Origin: Paraburkholderia heleia NBRC 101817 | GTDB lineage: Bacteria; Pseudomonadota; Gammaproteobacteria; Burkholderiales; Burkholderiaceae | Reading direction: 5' to 3' | NCBI RefSeq assembly: GCF_000739775.1 | Contig: NZ_BBJH01000012.1 | Coordinates: 168,443 to 232,442, forward strand | DNA length: 64,000 bases | In this document: positions 9,218-16,990 of the stretch, one piece after another | How the letters are laid out: each line of letters begins with the position of its first letter | Numbering within the stretch: the first letter of the stretch is position 1 | The notes under the pieces: model-generated | The model's database searches: none | What the model was told of the DNA's origin: nothing | What the model saw: only the letters and a program-made list of their open reading frames with translations | Position numbers and translations under genes: made by a program

Positions 9218-10150
9218 ATGGCCGATGACCAACAGCGCCGCCGGACCGTTCTGCATTACGCGCTCTATGGCGCTGAAGCCGGCCAATCCTGGGTCGACAT
9301 GGTGCATTACGAGCCCATTTCACTGCGTGCCGGACGTTTCGACTTCGAGATCAAGCCGCACATCCACGACGCGCTGATCCAGGTGCTCTACGTCACCCGT
9401 GGGGGCGGAGAAACCTTCATCGACGGCAGGACGTGGGCGGTCGTTGCGCCCTGCCTGATTGTCGTGCCAGCGCACTCGGTCCACGGCTTTCACTTCCGCA
9501 GCGACATCGACGGTCACGTCATCACCGCGGCGCAGCCTGCGCTGGAATCGCTGGCGATGACCGCCGCGCCCGAGTTGCTGGAATTCATGCGCACGCCAAC
9601 GGTGCTCACGGTCGATCCCGCCGTCGAGCGGGGCATGCCGCTGGATACGCTTTTTCAGTCGATCGGGCACGAGGCCGGGAGTCACGAGCGCTGGCAGTTC
9701 ACCGCAGGCGCGGCACTGGCCATCGCCCTCTTCGTCAAGATCGGGCGCTTGAGCGAGAGCGCACAGCTTTCAGCCAGCACCGAGCAGCGGACAATGGCGT
9801 TGCGGATCGAACGTTTCCGTGCCCTGCTCGATCGCCATTGCCGTGAGCGGCGGCCAGTCGCCAGCTACGCGGACGAGATGGGTGTAACCAGCGGCCAGCT
9901 CTCCCGCATCTGCCGCGCCACCTTCGGGGTCTCGGCAAGCGAGGCCATCGACGCACGCTCGATCCATGAGGCCAAGCGGCTGCTCGGCTATTCGACGCTA
10001 AACGTGAAGCAGATCGCGAGTGAATTGGGGTTTCAGGACGAAGCCTATTTTGGGCGCTTTTTCCGCAAGCAAACGGGACTGCGGCCTACCGAATACCGCC
10101 TGGCGGCCCACGACCGATCCTTGCCGCCTGAAAAGGGAGGCGAGGACTGA
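9218..10150 (+). CDS. AraC-family transcriptional regulator (PobR-like), paralogue 2
   Basis: At 310 residues it is collinear with the regulator at 5205: cupin-type sensing region (HIHDALIQVLYVTRGGGE, IVVPAHSVHGFHF), then AraC double HTH (LNVKQIASELGFQDEAYFGR, FFRKQTGLRPTEY). The start codon lies 12 nt after the second half of the direct-repeat operator, with no strong ribosome site. That position suggests autoregulation or a weakly translated transcript. It is divergent from the SDR-flavoprotein-NIPSNAP unit and convergent with the P450 fusion gene. Family members activate transport and hydroxylation genes for aromatic acids. Confidence 0.92.
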   Translation: MADDQQRRRTVLHYALYGAEAGQSWVDMVHYEPISLRAGRFDFEIKPHIHDALIQVLYVTRGGGETFIDGRTWAVVAPCLIVVPAHSVHGFHFRSDIDGHVITAAQPALESLAMTAAPELLEFMRTPTVLTVDPAVERGMPLDTLFQSIGHEAGSHERWQFTAGAALAIALFVKIGRLSESAQLSASTEQRTMALRIERFRALLDRHCRERRPVASYADEMGVTSGQLSRICRATFGVSASEAIDARSIHEAKRLLGYSTLNVKQIASELGFQDEAYFGRFFRKQTGLRPTEYRLAAHDRSLPPEKGGED

Positions 10151-10171
10151 CCCGGCCGCCCCGCACCCGCT

Positions 10172-12961
10172 TCAGGCCGGCAATCCGCCCAGCTTGACGA
10201 ACAGGTGCTCCGGCCCGGAGTTGGTGAGATTGTTGCCCCGCACATATTGGATCGGGTGTGCCTGATCGAGCGCAATGGCGCCAATCTTGCGGGCCAGAGC
10301 CTTCGTCGCGATCAGCGTCTCCAGCTTGGCGAGCGGCGCGCCAAGGCACTTGTGCATGCCGTTGCCGAAGCCCAGGTGGCCGCTGGAGTCGCGGTCGATG
10401 TCGAACGTCTCGCCGTCGGCAAACTTGCGGCTGTCACGGTTCGCAGCCGAGAGCAGCAATCGCACCACCGCGCCCTTGGGCAGATCGACGCCTGCGACCG
10501 TGGTGGCCTCGGTGGTGATGCGGCTCACGCGCTGTACGGTGCCACGATAGCGCGCCACCTCCTCGACGAAACGGTCGGCGTCGGCGGGGTTTGCGCGGAT
10601 GCGTCCCAGCAGATGCGGCTGTTCGGCAAGCATGCGAAAAGCATTGGCGACAAGAATGGTCGTCGTGTCGTGCCCGGCGATGAAGACAAAAGCACACAGC
10701 TCCTTCGCTTCCTTTTCCGAAAGCAGACCGTCCTTCCACATGCGCGCGATATGTCCGCCGATCGACTGGCTGTCGGTGAGCGCAAGCCGCTCCATCGCTT
10801 CCTTCAGGTATGCGAAGAAAGCTCGCGCGCTCTGCTCGTCGGTGCCGGTTCCCGGCGCATTGCGGGCGAGACGCCCAAAGTAGCTAAAGGTCTCGTCCGA
10901 CCAGAACTTCATCTTCTCCTCGTCCTCATTTGGCACGTCAATCATCGCGGAGATGGTCGAGATGCTCAGCGGGATAGCGAAATCGTTGACGACATCGCCG
11001 CCGCCTTTGGCGATCAACGCATCGAGCAGGTCCTCCGCCCTTTGCGCGATCTGCTCGATAAAGGGGTCGAGCGCCAGTGGCAGGAAGGAAGGCTGGACGA
11101 TCTTGCGCAAGCGCGAATGGTCGGGCGCATCAAACAGCGTCAGGAACGTGAGCGGCGGCGGGCTAACGACCTCGGAGGAAAACAGCTTTGGATTGCGAAT
11201 CGCCTGGTAGACGTCGTCATAACGCGAGAGGAACCACACGTCCGAAGTCGCCGACTGGCAACGCAGCACTGGCGCATGCTCGCGCATCCAGCGGTAGTGC
11301 TCATAAGGGTCGCCTTGCGAGCCGTCGTCGACCACCTTGAACGGTTCCAGCCCCTCGGGCCAGTCCAGTTCGTGTGAATAGGCCGCAAGCGTTTTGGCAG
11401 TGAACGGGCAAACCTGCGGCACGCTCTGCGGCACGACGATCGGGGGCGCGGGAGGCGGGGCGACCTTGGGTTGCGTCTTGCCCAGCGCGAGGCGCTCCAG
11501 CGCACGGCTCATCGTGGCCTTGGAATGGAGCGCATGCAGCGCGATCACGTCCCGTGCCTTGTTCAGGTCGCCCAGTTCGAAGGCGCCGACAATGTCCCGG
11601 TGCTGCTGGACGATATCGCCGACGATCTCGATCTGGTCGGTCAGCGCGCGCGCGATGAAGTCCTGCACGGCCAGCTGCCGGTAGAGCGCGATCAACTGGG
11701 CGTTTCCGGAGGCTTCGATCGTGAACAGGTGGAAGGCGTGGTTTGCCTCGATATAGCGCGCCGCATCGGTAAAGCGCCGCCCGGACACGAACGGCGCCGT
11801 CGCCTCGGCGAGCTGGCGGAAGCGGATCAACTGCTCGCTCGACAGCCGGCCCATGGTCAGCTGGGCTGCCCCCAGTTCGAGTGCCATGCGCAGGTCGAAG
11901 GCTTCATCGACATCAACGGGCGCGATGCGCTCCTCGGCAGTCTGGACTACGAGCCCGGTACCGGAGAACTTCTCATAGTAGAAATTGCGCGGCGTCAGCC
12001 CCTCGAACGAGAGGTAATCGCGCACCGCATCAACCATGGGCGGCGGGCCACAGAGATAGACATCCGCATCGCCGTCGTTGAGCTGGGATGGAATGATGTG
12101 ATGCGTGACATAGCCCCTGTGGGGGTGGGCACTCTCGGGACTGGCGACGGTGCAGGCATAGGTGAAGTTCGGCATACGCTCTGCATAGGCTTCGAGCCGG
12201 TCGGTGCCGACCAGATCCTCGTCGGTGTTCACGCCGAGGATCATATGGATCGGGTAAGGACTACCGCCGTCCTCGACGATCTTGTCCAGCATCGAGAGGA
12301 ACGGCGCGAGGCCCGTGCCACCCGCCAGAAACAGCACCGGGCGCTCGATGGGGCGCAGATAGAAGCTTCCCATCGGGCCGAGAAACTCGATTTCGTCCCC
12401 AGCTTTGGCGCTTTCGCACAGCCAGGTCGACATCGCCCCTTGGCCTACGTTGCGCACAAGGAAGGACAAATGCGGCTCGGACGGCCCCGAACTGAAGGAG
12501 TAGGACCGTGTTTGATCGGTTCCGGGCACGTGGATGTTGACGTACTGGCCAGGAAGGAAGCTAAGATCCGCGCGCTTCTCCAGTTCGACCGAGAAGGCAA
12601 TCGTGCTGTTCGACGCGCGCTCGCAGGCGACGATCCGCCCCCTATGGGAGGCCGGGCCGGTGCCAGAGATATCGGAGTTCGTGCCGATCTGGATCACGCA
12701 GTCGGAACGCGGGCTCATCTGGCAGGTAAGCACCTTGCGCTCGCTCGCCTCCTCCGGGCTGAGCGCGTCGTCCACACAGTCGCCCAGCACGTATTCGCCG
12801 GATTCGCAGACCGCCTTGCAGGTACCGCACACACCGTCACGGCAATCGAGTGGAATATTGATCTTCGCGCGAATCGCGGCATCGGTGATGCGCTCTGCTT
12901 CCCCGCACTCGATAAAGCGGGTCGCGCCGTCCTCGAAACGGAGTGTGATCTGATGGGCCAT
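10172..12961 (-). CDS. self-contained P450 fusion: ferredoxin-FAD/NAD reductase-FCD domain-cytochrome P450
   Basis: One uninterrupted 929-residue frame holds four modules. Residues 1-95 are a plant-type [2Fe-2S] ferredoxin (Cys 40, 45, 48, 80). Residues 105-340 are a BenC-like reductase with the FAD motif RSYS (152-155), GGTGLAP (214-220) and CGPPPMV (304-310). Residues 353-490 resemble the FCD ligand-binding domain of GntR regulators (EANHAFHLFTIEASGN; His 411, 454, 476/479). A proline-rich linker (500-517) leads to a P450 (518-929) with I-helix AGHDTT (762-767), ExxR (801-804) and the haem loop FGNGMHKC (Cys 872). The ATG at 12961 has AGGAGA at 7 nt. Known self-sufficient CYP116B enzymes place the P450 first and have no FCD. 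It probably hydroxylates the cluster's substrate using NAD(P)H. Confidence 0.93.
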   Translation of the reverse strand: MAHQITLRFEDGATRFIECGEAERITDAAIRAKINIPLDCRDGVCGTCKAVCESGEYVLGDCVDDALSPEEASERKVLTCQMSPRSDCVIQIGTNSDISGTGPASHRGRIVACERASNSTIAFSVELEKRADLSFLPGQYVNIHVPGTDQTRSYSFSSGPSEPHLSFLVRNVGQGAMSTWLCESAKAGDEIEFLGPMGSFYLRPIERPVLFLAGGTGLAPFLSMLDKIVEDGGSPYPIHMILGVNTDEDLVGTDRLEAYAERMPNFTYACTVASPESAHPHRGYVTHHIIPSQLNDGDADVYLCGPPPMVDAVRDYLSFEGLTPRNFYYEKFSGTGLVVQTAEERIAPVDVDEAFDLRMALELGAAQLTMGRLSSEQLIRFRQLAEATAPFVSGRRFTDAARYIEANHAFHLFTIEASGNAQLIALYRQLAVQDFIARALTDQIEIVGDIVQQHRDIVGAFELGDLNKARDVIALHALHSKATMSRALERLALGKTQPKVAPPPAPPIVVPQSVPQVCPFTAKTLAAYSHELDWPEGLEPFKVVDDGSQGDPYEHYRWMREHAPVLRCQSATSDVWFLSRYDDVYQAIRNPKLFSSEVVSPPPLTFLTLFDAPDHSRLRKIVQPSFLPLALDPFIEQIAQRAEDLLDALIAKGGGDVVNDFAIPLSISTISAMIDVPNEDEEKMKFWSDETFSYFGRLARNAPGTGTDEQSARAFFAYLKEAMERLALTDSQSIGGHIARMWKDGLLSEKEAKELCAFVFIAGHDTTTILVANAFRMLAEQPHLLGRIRANPADADRFVEEVARYRGTVQRVSRITTEATTVAGVDLPKGAVVRLLLSAANRDSRKFADGETFDIDRDSSGHLGFGNGMHKCLGAPLAKLETLIATKALARKIGAIALDQAHPIQYVRGNNLTNSGPEHLFVKLGGLPA

Positions 12962-13106
12962 GGCGGTGTCTCCTCTAGAGCCGCCCGAACCTGGCGCGCC
13001 ATTGGCGGGATGCTCGGACGGGGTGGCGCGCGGTATTGGTATTTCTCGCAAGCGCCCGGTGGGTTTGATGCCGCCAATTTAGAGCCTGAGCCGCGTTCCC
13101 CTCAAT

Positions 13107-13132
13107 GGACAGAGACGACGTTCACCCGGACA
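13107..13132 (+). promoter_or_regulatory. direct-repeat operator for the AraC regulators, site 3
   Basis: GGACA at 13107-13111 and 13128-13132, 21 bp apart, followed by TGCATCA. It lies 146 nt upstream of the P450 fusion ATG. No araC gene follows on the right, although the sequence resembles the 5' region of the araC at 9218, so it may be a duplicated promoter. Confidence 0.72.
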
Positions 13133-13182
13133 AAACGTGCATCACGATGGATACCGGGGCGCACACGATCCCACGCAAATAG

Positions 13183-13744
13183 CCAAGAAGCCAACCCATG
13201 CCTGGATTTCTGGTCGCTGAATCCGTACTGGTCGATGACCGTGATGATTCGCATTGGCGGCGGAAAAATGCAGGGGTTGCCCGAGCGGACGCCCTGTTGA
13301 GATTGCCTCTGGAGGAGTCGAGAATAAAAGCCCCGTATTGCGCGATGCCTGTCAGCGTGCGGCGGCTAGCGCGAACCGGGCGCCGCGTTCGTGTTCGTGG
13401 AGCGCCCTAGCCGCCTCGATCGAGGCGGCGGCGCACCCTCATAGACCTGCTTATTTCTGCGCCGACCTGCCCCGCCCCTTGGCGACACGTGCCTGAGCGG
13501 TTTCAGGAGCCGACGCCCCGCTCCGTTTGAAGAGTCGCGAGCTGAGCGTGGCTGCCCCCATGGATGCATGCCCAAGGACGATCGCTGCGCGCGATCGTGG
13601 GGCACTGGTCGGCCAGGAGCGGCCAGTCGACATCGGTGCGTAGATCGCCGACAATTGCCCGGCGTATATGCGCAACGGGCGCACGCGAATTACCGCAGCG
13701 TCATCATGCGTAAGACCATCGAAGACCCGCAATCGGCGTTAAAC
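13183..13744. other. gene-poor interval between the P450 promoter and the GST gene
   Basis: I see no convincing coding region here. Short open frames exist (for example 13198-13410, plus) but match nothing known and lack good ribosome sites. The interval contains one perfect 20-bp palindrome at 13410-13429. Confidence 0.5.
13410..13429. repeat. perfect 20-bp palindrome
   Basis: GCCGCCTCGATCGAGGCGGC is its own reverse complement. There is no T-run after it, so it is not a standard intrinsic terminator. It could be a protein site or a hairpin separating the P450 regulon from the GST gene. Confidence 0.6.
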
Positions 13745-14398
13745 ATGACCACCAAGAATCTGTTCTATTACCCCAGCAACGCAAGCATGGCTCCCCACAT
13801 CGTTCTGGAAGAAATCGGTGAGTCTTTCGATTTAGTACTTGTCGATCGCACGCTAGATAAGCACAAGTCGGCAGACTATCTTCAACTGAATCCAAATGGA
13901 CTGATTCCCGTATTGGTTGATGGCGACATGGTGTTGTATGAGACGGCTGCCATTTGCCTGCATTTGGCCGACACACATCCAGAAAGTGGGATGGTGCCCA
14001 CACTGGCAACGCCGGGACGTGCGGAGTTTTACAAGTGGCTCATGTGGTTGACAAATACACTGCAAGCGGCATTGATTGTCTATTTCTATCCTGAGCGTTG
14101 GGTAGATGCCGACAACCCGCTGGGTGCGAACCAAGTGCAAGCTCATGCTGAATCGAAGATCAGTACCTTGCTTGACCAGTTGGAGTCGCAACTTCAATCG
14201 AGCGATGGCCCTTGGTTGCTGGGGGAGCAATACACGATCCTTGATCCCTACGTGTTCATGCTCTGCCGGTGGACAAGAGGTTTCACGAAACCCGCGCGCG
14301 CATGGCCACTCCTCGGACAGTATTTGCAACGGATGCTAGCGCGGCCTGCGGTCCAGCGTGTGATCGAAACGGAAGGGCTTGAGGCTCCATTGGTGTAA
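13745..14398 (+). CDS. glutathione S-transferase family protein
   Basis: This 217-residue protein has an N-terminal thioredoxin-like GST domain (NLFYYPSNASMAPHIVLEEI, LNPNGLIPVLVDGD, YETAAICLHLAD) and an all-helical C-terminal domain with GPWLLGEQYTILDPYVFML. The N-terminal Ser/Asn region would activate glutathione. Its codon usage is visibly richer in A/T than neighbours (many AAT, TTG, GAA, GAT codons), suggesting a different origin. The start at 13745 is chosen by homology to the usual GST N-terminus; the ribosome site is weak. There is no obvious operon partner. The substrate is unknown. Confidence 0.88.
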   Translation: MTTKNLFYYPSNASMAPHIVLEEIGESFDLVLVDRTLDKHKSADYLQLNPNGLIPVLVDGDMVLYETAAICLHLADTHPESGMVPTLATPGRAEFYKWLMWLTNTLQAALIVYFYPERWVDADNPLGANQVQAHAESKISTLLDQLESQLQSSDGPWLLGEQYTILDPYVFMLCRWTRGFTKPARAWPLLGQYLQRMLARPAVQRVIETEGLEAPLV

Positions 14399-14724
14399 TG
14401 CGAGGTGGCCTCGCCACCGATGAGTGACCGACCGCTTTCGAGAAGTTCGACAGACCGGTCCGGGTCGGGTTATGCCTCTTGCATGAAACGCGCCCCCGAA
14501 GTTATCGGCGCGTGCGGCCGCGGGGCACAATGCGTCCAGGAGCTGACTCCCGTCTTCCTGATTCGAGCGTCCGCAAGTCGCAGACAAACGGACGCACAGT
14601 GCTTCACGCCTGAAGGTAAAAAAACCGAAGCAACAACGACCCGACGGAGTCGCCAGACCTCGCCCGGTCGCAGCTGTAATCGGTGTACGTTCGGCGAGAT
14701 CGGCGCGACAGTGCCATCATGCGC
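14399..14724. other. intergenic interval without recognised gene
   Basis: Nothing coding is recognisable between the convergent GST and SDR genes. The sequence gaccgctttcgagaa near 14428 recurs in similar form (ggccgctttcgagaa) near 17709 in another empty interval, which hints at a degenerate dispersed intergenic repeat. Confidence 0.4.
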
Positions 14725-15474
14725 TCAAACGGCGAGTGAGCCGCCGTCCACGAAGAGTTCGACGCCCGCGATATAGCTGCTTTCGCTTGACGCCAGGAAG
14801 AGCACAGCGCGCGCGATCTCATCCGGTTGCGCGAGGCGGCCCAGCGGCACAACCTGCTTCAGCACGTCTTCAACGCCGGGGCGCGCGTCGAGGTAGGCAC
14901 GCATCGGGCGTGTCTCGGTCCCGCTCGGCGAGACTACGTTGACGCGGATACCTCGTTCCTTCAGGTCGGTCGTCCAGCTTCGTGCGAACGAGCGCACTGC
15001 CGCCTTGCTCGCGTTGTAGAGTGACTGGCCGGGAAAGCCTTTGCTGCCAGCGACCGAGCCATTGAGGACGACAACGCCACCCAATGAAAGTAGAGGCAAG
15101 GCTTTCTGCACGGTGAAGAGCAGACCGCGCACATTAAGGCCGAAAAGGCGGTCGAAGCCTTCTTCGTCAATCGTGCCCAGCGGTCGCGGCTCGGTTTCGG
15201 AGACACCGGCGTTTGCGAAAACAACATCGAGCCTGCCGTGGTCGCGCTGGATGCGCTCATAGAGTCGGTCAAGGTCGGCGAGGTTGCTGGCGTCCCCCTG
15301 AACGCCAACGGCGCCGTGGCCGATTTCTTCGACTGCTTCGTCGAGTCGATCCTGCCTGCGACCGGTCACGTAGACCCGCGCGCCCTCGGCCGCGAAGTGC
15401 CTGGCGCTCGCAAGGCCGATGCCCTCGCTGCCGCCTGTGATTGCCACAATCTTGTTTTCGAATCGCTTTGTCAT
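14725..15474 (-). CDS. short-chain dehydrogenase/reductase (SDR)
   Basis: This is a 249-residue classical SDR with TGGSEGIG (14-21), FANAG, a Ser in VVLNGSVAGSKG, the YNASK active-site motif, and the usual AGVELFVDGGSLAV tail. It is likely NADP-dependent, judging from the GRR after the second beta strand. It lies divergent from a TetR regulator with a clean palindrome between them, the standard arrangement for an SDR repressed by its local TetR protein. This class is often involved in detoxification of carbonyl compounds. The actual substrate cannot be inferred. Confidence 0.93.
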   Translation of the reverse strand: MTKRFENKIVAITGGSEGIGLASARHFAAEGARVYVTGRRQDRLDEAVEEIGHGAVGVQGDASNLADLDRLYERIQRDHGRLDVVFANAGVSETEPRPLGTIDEEGFDRLFGLNVRGLLFTVQKALPLLSLGGVVVLNGSVAGSKGFPGQSLYNASKAAVRSFARSWTTDLKERGIRVNVVSPSGTETRPMRAYLDARPGVEDVLKQVVPLGRLAQPDEIARAVLFLASSESSYIAGVELFVDGGSLAV

Positions 15475-15487
15475 ATTCGCCCCTGTT

Positions 15488-15510
15488 TAAGTGGAGTGTT
15501 GCTCCGCTTA
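15488..15510. promoter_or_regulatory. inverted-repeat operator for the TetR regulator
   Basis: TAAGTGGAG-TGTTG-CTCCGCTTA forms a 9-bp inverted repeat with one mismatch pair around a 5-nt centre. It lies between the divergent SDR (start 15474) and tetR (start 15555), the expected place for a TetR operator controlling both. Confidence 0.65.
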
Positions 15511-15554
15511 GTATATGGAGGCATTATCCACTTATCAAGAGGAACCAGGCAAAG

Positions 15555-16136
15555 ATGAAGAGCAAGCTTTCCGCGACCGACGAAGCGCCGCTGCGTGCCG
15601 ACGCGGCCCGCAACCGTGAACGCATCCTCGAAGCGGCGGAAGCGCTGTTTCTCGAACGCGGCGCCGAGGCTTCACTCGACGATATAGCGAAGCGTGCCAA
15701 GGTTGGCATCGGCACCCTCTATCGTCGCTTCCCGACGCGCGACGCGCTCCTCGCCGCAACGAGTGATGAGCGCCTTCTGTCACTCGCCGAGGCGAGTCGT
15801 GCACGAGATGAAAAGCTCGAGCCGAGCGCTTCCATACGCGCCTTCGTCAAGGAGCTCGTGAACCACGCGAGCCACTATCGCGGGCTGGCTGCGTTGCTGG
15901 GTACGGTACTTGAGGAAGATACGCCTGGTTGTCGCGCGGGGCGTGAAGAAGGACGCCGGCTGCTCCAGCGTGCCCAGAAGGCGGGGGCTGTTCGCAAGGA
16001 CGTCTCTTTCGACGATATCGTGTGTATGGTCACGGCGATATCCCTTTCCATCGAACACGGCGGCTCGTCGAAGCCGCGCGTTGCCCACCTGGTGGACATC
16101 TTTCTTGACGGCATTTTCACCACTTCGGCAACGTGA
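15555..16136 (+). CDS. TetR/AcrR-family transcriptional regulator
   Basis: This is a 193-residue protein. The N-terminal TetR helix-turn-helix is clear (RERILEAAEALFLERG, then SLDDIAKRAKVGIGTLYRRF, then PTRDALL), followed by an all-helical ligand domain. It is divergent from the SDR at 14725 and faces the inverted repeat at 15488-15510, so it most likely represses the SDR and itself. The start is set at the Met preceded by AGAGGAA. The effector is unknown. Confidence 0.93.
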   Translation: MKSKLSATDEAPLRADAARNRERILEAAEALFLERGAEASLDDIAKRAKVGIGTLYRRFPTRDALLAATSDERLLSLAEASRARDEKLEPSASIRAFVKELVNHASHYRGLAALLGTVLEEDTPGCRAGREEGRRLLQRAQKAGAVRKDVSFDDIVCMVTAISLSIEHGGSSKPRVAHLVDIFLDGIFTTSAT

Positions 16137-16379
16137 AGGGTTTCACCGCCCCTAGTTTTGGACAGTCAGCAGGCGGCCGAGACAGGATCTGAAGCGGACT
16201 TTCGCTGGAGGACAGCGGAAGCCTGCCCCGAGTCGCTTTATGCCTTTTGAATGAGAGTCCGCGCCCGCGGCGACCGCCGGGATCGGACATCGGGCGCTAG
16301 CCGGCCACAACCGGACTGTCGGCTATCCGAGCAAAATCGGCGACAATTCGTGTCGTGTCAATCATCAAAGGCGGTGACG

Positions 16380-16924
16380 ATGCTGAAGACTGTTGCTCTG
16401 ACTCCGGCCGACTTCAACCGATGGGCAGAACATATGAACCGGCAAATCGCGGAGTCGGGGCGCGACAGACGCCCCTTCTTTTCGCCCATGGAAGCCATTG
16501 AGTTCGCATCGATCGAACGGCGCGCTCGTTTTGAAAATGGTCTCGCCAAACCCGTCTTCGACCCAACATGGTTGCGTATGTGGGCCATCGAAGGCCCGGA
16601 TGCTTGCTTAATCGCGCACCTTGATCTGAGTGGCTCAAACATACCGACAGAGCAGCACCGCGCCACCTTGGGCATTGGCGTAGAGGAGGCTTTTCATCGC
16701 CAAGGTTACGGGCGCAAGCTGATGTTACAGGCGATAGAATTTGCCCAGCACAATCACACAATCACATAGAATGGCTCGATCTGTCCGTCTTCAGCGAGAA
16801 TGAAGCCGCTATCTGCCTTTACCTATCTTTGGGCTTTGAAGAAGTGGGGCGAAGGAATGACAGATTCCGGATTTTTGGACGCTCCGTTGACGATGTGACA
16901 ATGGCGTTACGACTCAAAGGCTAG
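16380..16924 (+). pseudogene. GNAT acetyltransferase broken by an 8-bp tandem duplication
   Basis: The frame from ATG 16380 encodes a GNAT N-acetyltransferase including the acetyl-CoA loop (LGIGVEEAFHRQGYGRKLML, with the RxxGxG/A-like RQGYGRK). It then hits TAG at 16767-16769. Directly before the stop, ACAATCAC is repeated in tandem (16750-16757 and 16758-16765). Removing one unit restores the frame into IEWLDLSVFSENEAAICLYL and SLGFEEVGRR up to TAG 16922-16924, the expected GNAT C-terminus. The gene is therefore complete except for the duplication. Reversion by strand slippage is plausible. Confidence 0.88.
16750..16765 (+). repeat. 8-bp tandem duplication (ACAATCAC x2)
   Basis: Two adjacent copies of ACAATCAC inside the acetyltransferase gene shift the reading frame by +2. 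Deleting one copy rebuilds a full-length GNAT protein. Confidence 0.9.
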
Positions 16925-16990
16925 ATGAAAGAGCCTCTTGGGATTTTTCGGTGGGACCGGTCATGCCGGCATCAACACTGCAAGGTCGGT

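Noticed and set aside
11471..13300. 609-codon plus-strand open frame opposite the P450 fusion
   Set aside because: It is antisense to a gene with many intact catalytic motifs, and its own sequence has no recognisable domain.
13198..13410. 70-codon plus-strand frame in the interval after the third operator
   Set aside because: No ribosome site of note, no known relatives recognised, Arg-rich end; not enough to call a gene.
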